From contig DVGI01000015.1 in the NCBI GenBank assembly GCA_018712805.1, positions 1 to 64,000 of the forward strand: DNA of 64,000 nucleotides, given 5' to 3'. This DNA is from Candidatus Fimenecus excrementavium. GTDB taxonomy: Bacteria > Bacillota > Clostridia > Oscillospirales > Acutalibacteraceae. This document shows, one piece after another, positions 33,766 to 42,948 of the stretch (positions are counted from its first letter, which is position 1; each line of letters begins with the position of its first letter). Position numbers and translations under genes: made by a program. A model generated the notes under the pieces. That model did not search any database, was not told the origin of the DNA, and saw nothing but the letters and a program-made list of their open reading frames with translations.

Positions 33766-34727
33766 CAGATGGAAATTTCGTGCGCGAGCTTGTAAAGGTC
33801 CAAATCAATGGTCTTAGTCATGTTCAGCGCTTCAAAAATGTCGTAGTCCACAAGTTCGCCCTTTTGAAGTGCGATAACACGGTTGCCGATGCCCTGTTTC
33901 AAAAGCTCAACGGCTTTGCAGCCCATCGTGCTGCCGACAACGCGGTCGCGAACGGTCGGTGAACCGCCGCGCTGTACGTGGCCGAGAATTGTAGCACGAG
34001 ACTCCACACCGGTTTCCTCTTGAATACGTTTTGCCATTTCGTTGACGCCGCCGATGCCCTCGGCAACAATGATAATGAAGTGACGTTTGCCGGTTTTCTG
34101 CGTTCTGCGCATTCTGTCGATAACGTCTTTTTCAAAATCGAAATCCACTTCGGGAATCAAAATTGTGGTTGCGCCGCAAGCGATACCGGAATTGAGCGCT
34201 ATGTAACCCGCGCGTCTGCCCATAACTTCTACGACAGAACAACGGTCGTGAGATTCGGACGTATCACGCAGACGGTCCACGTTTTCCATAACCGTGTTCA
34301 TTGCGGTATCATAACCGATTGTATAGTCGGAGCACGCAATATCGTTGTCGATTGTGCCGGGAATACCGACGCAAGGAACGCCGCGAAGCGAAAGGTCGCG
34401 CGCGCCGCGGAAAGAACCGTCGCCGCCGATAACCACAACGCCCTGCATATCCATTTGCTTGCAGACGTCAATTGCTTTCTGCATGCCCTCTTCGGTTTTG
34501 AATTCGGGGCTTCTTGCGGAATACAAAATTGTACCGCCGCGGTTAATGATATTGGAAACACTTCTGAGATTCATTTCATACATATCGCCGTACATAAGGC
34601 CGTTATAGCCGCGGCGAATGCCCATTACACGAAAACCGTTTTCGCAACCGGCGCGAACCACCGCGCGAATAGCTGCGTTCATACCCGGCGCGTCGCCGCC
34701 GCTTGTCAGAACACCAATCGTTTTCAT
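33765..34727 (-). CDS. pfkA: ATP-dependent 6-phosphofructokinase
   Basis: 320 residues, the standard bacterial size. IGVLTSGGDAPGMNA, GGDGSFRGA (ATP/Mg site, where Gly-Asp-Gly indicates ATP rather than pyrophosphate), the catalytic PGTIDNDI and GRRAGYIAL. It phosphorylates fructose 6-phosphate at the committed step of glycolysis. The ATG at 34727 follows GAGGTG; an upstream TTG overlaps it. A TTGACA-16-TATTAT promoter lies just before. Confidence 0.96.
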   Translation of the reverse strand: MKTIGVLTSGGDAPGMNAAIRAVVRAGCENGFRVMGIRRGYNGLMYGDMYEMNLRSVSNIINRGGTILYSARSPEFKTEEGMQKAIDVCKQMDMQGVVVIGGDGSFRGARDLSLRGVPCVGIPGTIDNDIACSDYTIGYDTAMNTVMENVDRLRDTSESHDRCSVVEVMGRRAGYIALNSGIACGATTILIPEVDFDFEKDVIDRMRRTQKTGKRHFIIIVAEGIGGVNEMAKRIQEETGVESRATILGHVQRGGSPTVRDRVVGSTMGCKAVELLKQGIGNRVIALQKGELVDYDIFEALNMTKTIDLDLYKLAHEISI

Positions 34728-34758
34728 TTTTTTCACCTCATTCAATTATTCAGAGAAT

Positions 34759-34786
34759 ATAATACACGAATCTTTGCCTTTGTCAA
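34759..34786 (-). promoter_or_regulatory. pfkA promoter
   Basis: Minus-strand TTGACA (34786-34781), 16 bases, TATTAT (34764-34759). Confidence 0.75.
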
Positions 34787-34806
34787 GAGAAACGCGGATT
34801 TTCCAA

Positions 34807-34830
34807 CAAAAAAACTGTTCACCGGAACAG
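34807..34830 (-). terminator. dnaE terminator overlapping its stop codon
   Basis: A six-base-pair stem (34815-34820 with 34825-34830) with CGGT loop is followed by seven Ts on the minus strand. The stop codon (34821-34819) lies within it. Confidence 0.75.
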
Positions 34831-37800
34831 AACGCCTTTTTTACCGACCAAACGTTTTAGTTCTGAAATCAAGGGTTTATTCAAATCAACGCCCTTGTTT
34901 GAAATGTATTTCTGCTTTGTATCGTTATAACACAAATAAACAGGTAAATTTCCGTCAAAAATCGAAAGCAGGTTTTTGACCTTTTTGTCCTGCTCACTGT
35001 CTAATTTGTCAATCAGCAAAAACATGCCGCGTTGAATGTCTGTCGGGATTTCAGAATCCGACTCGGGTTTCGGTGCGGCTTTTCGCCGTCCGCTCTCCGC
35101 AGAAACCGACGATTCTTCCGGCGCTGTCGAAATACGGTCCGGAATGACCTTTGCGCTTTCGTCTTCCCGCAAAGAAAGACGACCGTCTAAATAAAGCACC
35201 GTACCGGGTAACAGTAAATGCGAATACTGCGCGTAAATTTTCGGGAACACCAGCAGTTCCACACTGCCGTACATATCCTCGACCGTTACAAACGCCATAG
35301 TGGTGTCGTTTTTTGTGGTTTTCTTTTTAACTGCTGTGACAATGGCAAGCAGTTTGACAACGCTGCCGTCGTGCAGACGGCTCATCGGGTCGTTATCCGC
35401 TTCCGCAATATCGGAAATGCGCGTTGCGTGCAGTTTTTCGGAAAGCGCCGCATATTGTGCCATCGGGTGACCGGACAAATAAAGACCGGTCGCTTCTTTT
35501 TCCAGCTGCAAACGTTCGTGAATAGAATAATCCTGACCCGTTTTAAGTTCCGGCGCCGCGGAAGCCTGCGGGGACTGCGACAGCGAAAAGAAGTCAATCT
35601 GACCGTCAACGTTGCGCCGGTTTTCCGCGTCTAAAGACGAAACCACCGTCGGAAGATTCATCATCATTTCCCGGCGGTTTAAGCCTAAACCGTCCAGCGC
35701 GCCGCTTTTAATCAAACCTTCCACCGCGCGTTTGTTAAAATCTTTACCATAAAGCCGCTTACAAAAATCATAGAAGCTGACAAAATCGCCGTTCTTTTGG
35801 CGCTCTGACACAATCTCGGCAATGAAATTTCGCCCGAGGTTTTTGATTGCCAAAAGACCGAACCGGATTTCGTTTGCACTTTCCGGCAAAAATGCCGATT
35901 TGCTTTTATTGACGTTCGGCGGCAAAACAGTAATGCCAAGTCGCGTACAGTCCGCAATGTAAGCCGACACTTTGGCGGTGTCGTCTAAAATACTGGTCAA
36001 AAGTGCCGCCATAAATGCCGTCGGATAGTGACATTTCAAATATGCCGTTCGATAAGCGACAACCGCGTAAGCCGCGGAATGGGATTTGTTGAACGCATAA
36101 GACGCAAACGAGGACATATCGTCGAAAATGCTGTTGGCGACATCTGCCGGAATGCCGTTCGCCACACACCCGCAGCAGGCAACCGTGCCGTCCTCATTTT
36201 TGAGTCCGTTGACAAAATATTCCCGCTCCTGCTCCATGACTTTGTGTTTCTTTTTGGACATCGCGCGCCGCACAATATCCGCACGGCCGAAAGAATACCC
36301 GGCAAGGGAACGGAAAATCTCCATGACCTGTTCCTGATAAACCATGCAGCCGTAAGTCACGTCCAAAATCGGCTTTAACAGCGGGGTTTTATATTGAATT
36401 TGATTCGGGTGATGTCGGTTTTCAATATAATCGTCAATGGAATCCATAGGGCCTGGGCGATAGAGTGAAATCACGGCGATAATATCTTCAATATTGCGCG
36501 GTTTCAGGCGAACCAGTACGCTTCGAAGCCCCGCGGATTCACACTGAAAAACGCCGTAGGTCTGCCCTTTTGAAAACATATCGTAAGTTGCACGGTCGTC
36601 CAGCGGTATTTTTTCAATATCAAAATCGGGAATCGTTTTGCGGATTTCTTCTTCCGCGTCGTGAATGACCGTCAGCGTGCGAAGCCCCAAAAAGTCCATT
36701 TTTAATAGGCCCAGTTCTTCAATGGTCGTCATGGTGAACTGCGTCACGATGCTTTCATCGTTGCGCGCAAGGGGCACATATTCGCTGACCGGCTTGTCGG
36801 TAATCACAACACCCGCTGCGTGTGTTGAGGCGTGGCGCGGCATCCCCTCCACACTTTTCGCGGTGTCTATAAGTTCTCGAATTTTTTCATCTTTTTCATA
36901 AAGTGCGCGCAGTTCGCTGTTTTTCTGCAGAGCTTTTTCAATCGTGATGCCGAGTTCACGCGGAATCTGTTTCGAAACAGAATCCACCGTATTATAAGGA
37001 ATCCCGAGTGCTCTGCCGACATCGCGCACCGCGGCGCGCGCCGCCATCGTTCCAAATGTTACAATTTGCGCGACGTGGTCCGCGCCGTATTTCCGAATGA
37101 CATAGTCAATCACTTCTTCACGCCGTTCATAGCAAAAATCGACGTCAATATCCGGCATGCTCACGCGCTCCGGATTTAAAAAGCGCTCAAAAATTAAGCC
37201 GTATTGCATCGGGTCAATACCGGTAATCCCCATACAATATGCCGCAAGGCTCCCCGCCCCCGAACCTCTGCCGGGACCGACGGGAATCCCCTGGCTTTTT
37301 GCGTATGCGATAAAATCGGCAACAATCAGGAAATAGTCCACATAGCCCATTTCCCGAATTACCGACAATTCGTGTTTCAGCCGGTCAAGGTAAGCTTGCG
37401 GCACATTCTCGCCGCAATGCATTTTTAGCCCTTCCAAACATTTATTTTGAAAGTACGTAAAATGGTCTTGGTTGTCCGGCACGTCAAAGTGCGGCAATTT
37501 GGTTTTGCCGAATTCAAACTCTACGTTGCATTGTTCCGCAATCAAAGCCGTGTTATCGACCGCCTGCGGCGCATAGGAAAACAGCTCGCGCATTTCCTCT
37601 TCGGATTTCAAATAAAATTCGTCTGTTCCAAATTCAAGCCCCGTGTCCTCGTCAATCGTATGGTTCGTTTGAATGCAAATTAAAACCTTTTGCGTTTTAG
37701 CATCCTGTTTGCGGACATAGTGCACGTCGTTTGTAGCAACGAGCGGAATGCCCGTTTCTTTGGAAAGCCGCAGCATTTCAGGAATAATCTCCTGCTGTTC

Positions 37801-38340
37801 GGGTATCCCGTGATTTTGCAGTTCAAGGTAGTAATTCCCCTGCCCGAACACGCGGTTATACCAAAGCGCGGTTTCTTTTGCGCCCTCAAAATCGCGGGCT
37901 AAAAGTTTTCTCGGAATTTCACCGGCAAGACAGGCGGAAAGCGCAATAATCCCCTCATGGTGCGCTTCAAGCAAAGCTTTGTCCACACGCGGACGAACGT
38001 AAAAACCGTTCACCCAGGCTTCGGAAACCATATGAATCAGATTTTTATAGCCGGTTTCATTTTTGCAAAGCAAAACAAGGTGGTAACGCGTGGAATCAAG
38101 TCCGTGGACTTTATCAGTAAGCCCGCGTTCTGCGACATAAACTTCACAGCCGATAATCGGTTTAATTCCATGTGCTTTAGCAGCCTTGTAAAAATCCACC
38201 GCACCGAACATATTGCCGTGGTCGGTAATCGCAAGCGATGTTTGCCCCAATTCTTTTGCGGCAGAACAAAGATTATCCAGCCGGCAGGCGCCGTCCAGAA
38301 GACTGTATTCCGTATGCAAATGTAAGTGGGTAAACGCCAT
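34819..38340 (-). CDS. dnaE: DNA polymerase III alpha subunit DnaE
   Basis: 1173 residues. The N-terminal PHP domain has HLHLHTEYSLLDGA and ITDHGNMFG; the polymerase palm has VGPGRGSGAGSL and MPDIDVDFCYERR with catalytic Asp residues. A helix-hairpin-helix region (AAYAVVAYRTAYLK, NLGRNFIAEIV) and an OB fold (VKLLAIVTAVKKK, YGSVELLVF) follow. It lacks an internal exonuclease, so it is DnaE and not PolC; Gram-positive cells usually also have PolC. It follows lysA by 18 bases in the lon-engB-lysA-dnaE cluster. GGAG precedes the ATG. Confidence 0.97.
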   Translation of the reverse strand: MAFTHLHLHTEYSLLDGACRLDNLCSAAKELGQTSLAITDHGNMFGAVDFYKAAKAHGIKPIIGCEVYVAERGLTDKVHGLDSTRYHLVLLCKNETGYKNLIHMVSEAWVNGFYVRPRVDKALLEAHHEGIIALSACLAGEIPRKLLARDFEGAKETALWYNRVFGQGNYYLELQNHGIPEQQEIIPEMLRLSKETGIPLVATNDVHYVRKQDAKTQKVLICIQTNHTIDEDTGLEFGTDEFYLKSEEEMRELFSYAPQAVDNTALIAEQCNVEFEFGKTKLPHFDVPDNQDHFTYFQNKCLEGLKMHCGENVPQAYLDRLKHELSVIREMGYVDYFLIVADFIAYAKSQGIPVGPGRGSGAGSLAAYCMGITGIDPMQYGLIFERFLNPERVSMPDIDVDFCYERREEVIDYVIRKYGADHVAQIVTFGTMAARAAVRDVGRALGIPYNTVDSVSKQIPRELGITIEKALQKNSELRALYEKDEKIRELIDTAKSVEGMPRHASTHAAGVVITDKPVSEYVPLARNDESIVTQFTMTTIEELGLLKMDFLGLRTLTVIHDAEEEIRKTIPDFDIEKIPLDDRATYDMFSKGQTYGVFQCESAGLRSVLVRLKPRNIEDIIAVISLYRPGPMDSIDDYIENRHHPNQIQYKTPLLKPILDVTYGCMVYQEQVMEIFRSLAGYSFGRADIVRRAMSKKKHKVMEQEREYFVNGLKNEDGTVACCGCVANGIPADVANSIFDDMSSFASYAFNKSHSAAYAVVAYRTAYLKCHYPTAFMAALLTSILDDTAKVSAYIADCTRLGITVLPPNVNKSKSAFLPESANEIRFGLLAIKNLGRNFIAEIVSERQKNGDFVSFYDFCKRLYGKDFNKRAVEGLIKSGALDGLGLNRREMMMNLPTVVSSLDAENRRNVDGQIDFFSLSQSPQASAAPELKTGQDYSIHERLQLEKEATGLYLSGHPMAQYAALSEKLHATRISDIAEADNDPMSRLHDGSVVKLLAIVTAVKKKTTKNDTTMAFVTVEDMYGSVELLVFPKIYAQYSHLLLPGTVLYLDGRLSLREDESAKVIPDRISTAPEESSVSAESGRRKAAPKPESDSEIPTDIQRGMFLLIDKLDSEQDKKVKNLLSIFDGNLPVYLCYNDTKQKYISNKGVDLNKPLISELKRLVGKKGVLFR

Positions 38341-38358
38341 AATAGATAACTCCGTTCT

Positions 38359-39633
38359 TTATTCGGAAAGCACTTTTTTATAAAAATCGAAGCAGTCGAA
38401 GGTTCTGAAATAGTCCGCCGGGGTTTCCGCACGGCGAATCAGCTGAAAACTGCCGTCCGGCTTTAACAGAATTTCGGCGGATTTGAGTTTGCCGTTGTAA
38501 TTGTAGCCCATGGCAAACCCGTGCGCGCCGGTATCGTGAATATAAAGCAAATCGCCGCGTCTGATTTCGGGCAGCATGCGGTCGATCGCGAATTTATCGT
38601 TGTTTTCGCAAAGCGAGCCGGTCACATCATATTTGTGGTCGCAAGGCTCGTCTTCTTTGCCCATAACGGTAATATGATGATAGGCGCCATACATCGCCGG
38701 GCGCATCAGGTTGACCGCGCAGGCGTCCACGCCGATATATTCCTTGTGGGTATGTTTTTCGTTAATGGCTCTTGTGACAAGCGCACCGTAAGGACCCATC
38801 ATAAACCGGCCGAGCTCGGTGTAAATGGCAACATCGCCCATGCCTGCCGGTACGAGAACTTCGTCATAAACAGCTTTCACGCCTTCGCCGATTTTGAAAA
38901 TGTCGTTCGGTTCCTGGTCAGGCTTATAGGGAATACCGATACCGCCGGAAAGGTTGATAAAACGAATATTGGCGCCGGTCTCCTTTTTCAGACGGACGGC
39001 GACTTCAAACAAAGTTTTGGCAAGAGTCGGATAATAGTCATTTGTCACGGTGTTGCTCGCGAGGAAAGCGTGCAGACCGAATTCTTCGACACCTTTTTCT
39101 TTTAAAATGCGATAGGCTTCAAATAACTGCTCAGTGGTCATACCGTATTTCGCGTCACCGGGGTTGTCCATGATGCTGTTCGCAATTTGGAAATACCCGC
39201 CCGGATTGTAGCGGCAGGATAGGCGCTTCGGAAGCTTTCCGAGCGTTTTTTCCAAAACCTCAATGTGGGTAATGTCGTCCAAATTGATTGTCGCGCCGAG
39301 CGACGCCGCATATTTGAATTCCTCGGCGGGCGTGTCGTTGGAAGAGAACATAATGTCTTCCCCGACCGCACCGATTGCCTTAGAAAGCATCAACTCGGTT
39401 TTTGAAGAGCAGTCACAGCCGCAACCGTATTCCCGCAAAATCTCAATCAAAAACGGATTGGGCGTTGCTTTCACGGCAAAATACTCTTTAAACCCTTTGT
39501 TCCAGGAAAACGCCTGTTTCAGCGCTTCGGCGTTTTTCCGAATCCCCGCTTCATCATAAATATGAAACGGCATCGGGTACTTCTCGGCAATTTCTTCCAA
39601 TTTTTCTTTCGTAGTAAAAGGCTTCTTAATCAT
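38359..39633 (-). CDS. lysA: Diaminopimelate decarboxylase family
   Basis: 424 residues, PLP fold-type III barrel. The PLP lysine is in YFAVKATPNP; other marks are GCDCSSKTEL, LSGGIGIPY, ELGRFMMGPYG and a C-terminal VTGSLCENNDKFA with YIHDTGAHGFAMGYNYNG. It would decarboxylate meso-diaminopimelate to lysine, the last step of lysine synthesis; related members act on other amino acids. It overlaps engB by eight bases and precedes dnaE. GGAGG precedes the ATG. Confidence 0.9.
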   Translation of the reverse strand: MIKKPFTTKEKLEEIAEKYPMPFHIYDEAGIRKNAEALKQAFSWNKGFKEYFAVKATPNPFLIEILREYGCGCDCSSKTELMLSKAIGAVGEDIMFSSNDTPAEEFKYAASLGATINLDDITHIEVLEKTLGKLPKRLSCRYNPGGYFQIANSIMDNPGDAKYGMTTEQLFEAYRILKEKGVEEFGLHAFLASNTVTNDYYPTLAKTLFEVAVRLKKETGANIRFINLSGGIGIPYKPDQEPNDIFKIGEGVKAVYDEVLVPAGMGDVAIYTELGRFMMGPYGALVTRAINEKHTHKEYIGVDACAVNLMRPAMYGAYHHITVMGKEDEPCDHKYDVTGSLCENNDKFAIDRMLPEIRRGDLLYIHDTGAHGFAMGYNYNGKLKSAEILLKPDGSFQLIRRAETPADYFRTFDCFDFYKKVLSE

Positions 39634-40231
39634 TTCTATCCTCCACTGGGGTTTCTAAAATATTTTCAATAACAGATTGTAAGGCTTGTACGCCCTCGCC
39701 GGTGACGGCAGAAAACGGAATCAAGTTGTTTTCGGGCACAAACGCAAGCTCTTGTTTTACAGCGTCCAATCGCGCGGCATATTGCGTTTTGTTAAGCTTA
39801 TCGCATTTTGTGAGCGCGACGACAAACGAAAAACCGTTCGCTTTTAGAAATTCCAACATCTGTAAGTCATCGGCGCTCGGCGGATGGCGCATATCGACAA
39901 GCTGAACCACCAGGCGGATATTTCTGCCGGAGCCGAAATACCCTTCCATAAGCTTTGCCCAGCGCGCTTTTTCGGACTTCGGCACTTTGGCGTAGCCGTA
40001 ACCGGGCAAGTCAACCATGCGCGCACCCGGAATTTTAAAGAAATTCACGGTAATTGTTTTACCGGGCACGGAACTTACGCGCGCCAACGATTTTCGGTTA
40101 AAAAGGCGGTTTAAAAGCGAAGATTTTCCGACATTGGAGCGCCCCGAAAACGCGATTTCCGGTAAATCGGAAGCCGGAAGCTGCTCGAGCGTTCCGAACG
40201 CCGCTTCAAATTCCACAGACTGAAAATTCAT
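39626..40231 (-). CDS. engB: Ribosome biogenesis GTPase EngB/YsxC
   Basis: 201 residues. G-motifs are GRSNVGKSS (30-38), DLPGYGYAKV and TKCD, with LLNRLFNR between. YsxC helps assemble the large ribosomal subunit and is often found next to lon, as here (nine-base gap). The start follows GAGGACAAATC inside the lon end. Confidence 0.96.
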   Translation of the reverse strand: MNFQSVEFEAAFGTLEQLPASDLPEIAFSGRSNVGKSSLLNRLFNRKSLARVSSVPGKTITVNFFKIPGARMVDLPGYGYAKVPKSEKARWAKLMEGYFGSGRNIRLVVQLVDMRHPPSADDLQMLEFLKANGFSFVVALTKCDKLNKTQYAARLDAVKQELAFVPENNLIPFSAVTGEGVQALQSVIENILETPVEDRND

Positions 40232-40240
40232 GATTTGTCC

Positions 40241-42661
40241 TCAATTCTGTCGGCAAATTCCGGGTTTTCCTTTGCGGTTGCTTGTCAGCACCGGCACCGG
40301 TTTTTGCTCGGCGGTTTCGGTTTTTTCCGTTCTCACAAGCGCGTTATTTAACACTTCACGCACATCGGAAACCGGCACGAAATCCAAATTTTCCAAAACG
40401 GTTTTGTCCGCTTCCCGTAAATCCGGCAGGTTTTCATCCGGCAAAAGCACGGTATGCATACCGTTTTTATATGCCGCCATCGTTTTTTCGCGAAGCCCGC
40501 CGATAGGCAGCACTCTGCCGGTGACCGTCACTTCGCCAGTCATCGCGACATCCGCGCGCACCGGCGTATCGGACAACGCGGAAACCAGCGCCGTTGTAAC
40601 CGTAACGCCGGCGGAAGGGCCGTCTTTCGGGACAGCGCCCTCCGGGAAATGGATATGGATATCTTTATTCTTATAAAATGTGGGGTCAATATTCCATTCT
40701 GTCGCATGGGCGCGCACATATGTATAAGCCGCCTTTGCCGACTCTTTCATTACGTCGCCCAAAGATCCCGTAAGTTCCAGTTTGCCGGTGCCGTCCATGA
40801 CGGCGGCTTCCACTTTTAACAGTTCCCCGCCGACAGACGTCCAGGCAAGGCCGTTGACCGCACCGACTTCGTCTTTTCCGGAAAGGTTTTCGGGTTTAAA
40901 TTTACGCGGGCCTAAAAGTTCCTCCAAGTCAGACGCGCGGACGGTGATTTTTTTATCATAGCCGGAGGCGATTTTGACCGCTTCTTTGCGAATGGTTTTC
41001 GCAATGGTGCGCTCTAATTTCCGAACGCCCGCTTCACGCGTGTAGCCGTCAATCATCAAACGAAGCGCGTCATCGGTAATCCGCAGCTGCGCGGGTTTAA
41101 TACCGCTTGCTTTTAACTGCTTTTTGACGAGGTGACGTTTGGCAATTTGGAATTTTTCTTCCGCAGTGTAGCTGTAAAGCTCAATAACCTCCATACGGTC
41201 CAAAAGCGGTGCGGGAATCGTAGAAGTATCATTTGCAGTCGTAATAAACAACACGCGGCTTAAATCGAACGGAATTTCAATATAGTGGTCACGAAATGTA
41301 TTGTTTTGTTCAGGGTCAAGCGCTTCCAAAAGCGCCGACGCCGGGTCACCTTTATAGTCTTTGGAAAGTTTGTCGATTTCATCCAAAAGGATTAACGGAT
41401 TGGCACTTCCCGCGCGCTGAACGGCGGCAATGATACTGCCGGGCATTGACCCGATATAGGTTTTTCTGTGGCCGCGGATTTCCGCTTCATCGCCGACGCC
41501 GCCCAAAGAAATTCGGGTGTATTTTCGGTTGATGGCGCGCGCCAAAGATTTGGCAATCGAAGTTTTACCTACGCCGGGCGGACCGACAAGGCAAATGATT
41601 TGGCCTTTAATATCGGGCGAAAGCTTACGCACCGCCAAAAACTCAATAATTCTGTCTTTGACCGCGTCTAAGCCGTAATGGTCGTGGTCTAAAATTTTAC
41701 GCGCGTTCTCTAAATTCAAATTGTCTTTTGTGTGTTTCCCGAACGGAAGACCGAGGACTGTATCAAGATAAGTACGCGAAACCGTGCTTTCGGGGCTTGT
41801 CGGCTGCATATGCGCCAAGCGGTCGCATTCCTGCAACAGCTTATCTTCGCTTTCCTTATCCAAATGCAAAGCTAAAATCTTTTCGCGGTATTTCTGCGCC
41901 TCGTTGACAGACGACTCCCCGTCGCCGAGCTCCTGCGCAATCGCTTTCATCTGTTCGCGCAAATAGTATTCCCGCTGGTTTTCGTCCATTTGCTCTTGCA
42001 CACGTTCGTCAATCACCGCAGCGGCTTCAAGCATTTGGGTTTCCTTTGCGAGAATTAAGCACAGCTTTTCGAGCCGCTTATAGGCGTTTAATTCGGACAA
42101 AATGGTCTGCTTGTCCGTATATTCCAGCGGCGAATTTGCGGCGATATAGTCCGCAAGCTTTCCGGCGGAATGTAAGCTTGCCACACCCAAAGCAATGTCC
42201 TGCGGCAGTTTCTGATTGAGCATCGCATAATCTTCAAACAGACTTTTGGCGTAGCGCATTAAAGCATCTGCCTCTAAAATCGTGGTGTTTCGCGGCTCGC
42301 GGGTTGTAACCGCGCGCACTTCGGCGACGAAATGGGGTGTTGTTTCCACAAGGTCTATAAGTCTTGCGCGGTATTTGCCCTCCACGACCACGCGGTAATA
42401 TTCGCCGGAGGGAAGCCGCACAAGCTGCTTAATATCACAGACAACGCCCATGCGGTAAAGATCGTTTACCCCGTTCACTTCTTCGGAAAGGTCCGTTTGC
42501 GTCAACAGGAAAATCCGCTGCTTTGCAAGCATGGCGTTTTTCACGGCAGAAATCGATTTTTTTCGGCCGATGTCAAAATGTAGTGTCATATCCGGAAAAA
42601 CAACCAAGCCGCGCAAAGCGACCATGGAAATCGAAAATGTATCTTGAATTATGGGTGCCAT
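40241..42661 (-). CDS. lon: ATP-dependent protease Lon
   Basis: About 806 residues. The N-terminal substrate domain (VALRGLVVFPDMTLHFDIGR) is followed by an AAA+ module with GPPGVGKTSIA and a Walker B of LILLDEIDKL. The C-terminal serine-lysine protease has PKDGPSAGVT with the catalytic Ser and IGGLREKTMAAY with the catalytic Lys. It removes misfolded and regulatory proteins. The ATG at 42661 lies eight bases after GGAGG; a TTG five codons upstream overlaps this site. A TTGCAG-17-TATAAT promoter precedes it. Confidence 0.97.
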   Translation of the reverse strand: MAPIIQDTFSISMVALRGLVVFPDMTLHFDIGRKKSISAVKNAMLAKQRIFLLTQTDLSEEVNGVNDLYRMGVVCDIKQLVRLPSGEYYRVVVEGKYRARLIDLVETTPHFVAEVRAVTTREPRNTTILEADALMRYAKSLFEDYAMLNQKLPQDIALGVASLHSAGKLADYIAANSPLEYTDKQTILSELNAYKRLEKLCLILAKETQMLEAAAVIDERVQEQMDENQREYYLREQMKAIAQELGDGESSVNEAQKYREKILALHLDKESEDKLLQECDRLAHMQPTSPESTVSRTYLDTVLGLPFGKHTKDNLNLENARKILDHDHYGLDAVKDRIIEFLAVRKLSPDIKGQIICLVGPPGVGKTSIAKSLARAINRKYTRISLGGVGDEAEIRGHRKTYIGSMPGSIIAAVQRAGSANPLILLDEIDKLSKDYKGDPASALLEALDPEQNNTFRDHYIEIPFDLSRVLFITTANDTSTIPAPLLDRMEVIELYSYTAEEKFQIAKRHLVKKQLKASGIKPAQLRITDDALRLMIDGYTREAGVRKLERTIAKTIRKEAVKIASGYDKKITVRASDLEELLGPRKFKPENLSGKDEVGAVNGLAWTSVGGELLKVEAAVMDGTGKLELTGSLGDVMKESAKAAYTYVRAHATEWNIDPTFYKNKDIHIHFPEGAVPKDGPSAGVTVTTALVSALSDTPVRADVAMTGEVTVTGRVLPIGGLREKTMAAYKNGMHTVLLPDENLPDLREADKTVLENLDFVPVSDVREVLNNALVRTEKTETAEQKPVPVLTSNRKGKPGICRQN

Positions 42662-42702
42662 TTTGGGTGCCTCCAAGGTAAAACAAAATAATGCAGATTA
42701 AA

Positions 42703-42731
42703 ATTATATATGATTTTTTAAAATACTGCAA
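42703..42731 (-). promoter_or_regulatory. lon promoter
   Basis: Minus-strand TTGCAG (42731-42726), 17 bases, TATAAT (42708-42703). I see no CtsR or CIRCE heat-shock operator. Confidence 0.75.
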
Positions 42732-42875
42732 CAAAAAACTAAAATTTACACCTTACTTCGGCAAGCTCAAACAAATTATGAATCTTTTCCTCGGACAAGC
42801 TTGTTAAAAAAGTGAACAATTTTTCAAAAAATTCAAAAAAACCAGAAAAAAGATTGTTAATTTCTTGTCAATTTG

Positions 42876-42905
42876 TTGACTTTTGCTGTTGCGCTTTGTT
42901 ATAAT
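42876..42905 (+). promoter_or_regulatory. serC-serA promoter
   Basis: TTGACT (42876-42881), 18 bases, TATAAT (42900-42905). No T-box leader is recognised in the 43 bases to the start codon. Confidence 0.8.
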
Positions 42906-42948
42906 GCAATCCTGAGCGTAAAAATCATAATATTTGGAGGTAATTTGA

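Noticed and set aside
33978..34979. Long open frame antisense to pfkA and the end of dnaE (333 codons)
   Set aside because: It is opposite pfkA and dnaE, both with full motif sets, and runs through the pfkA promoter; no ribosome site or family resemblance.
42677..42948. Possible riboswitch or T-box before serC
   Set aside because: The predicted transcript start leaves under 40 bases of leader, too short, and no conserved motif is seen.
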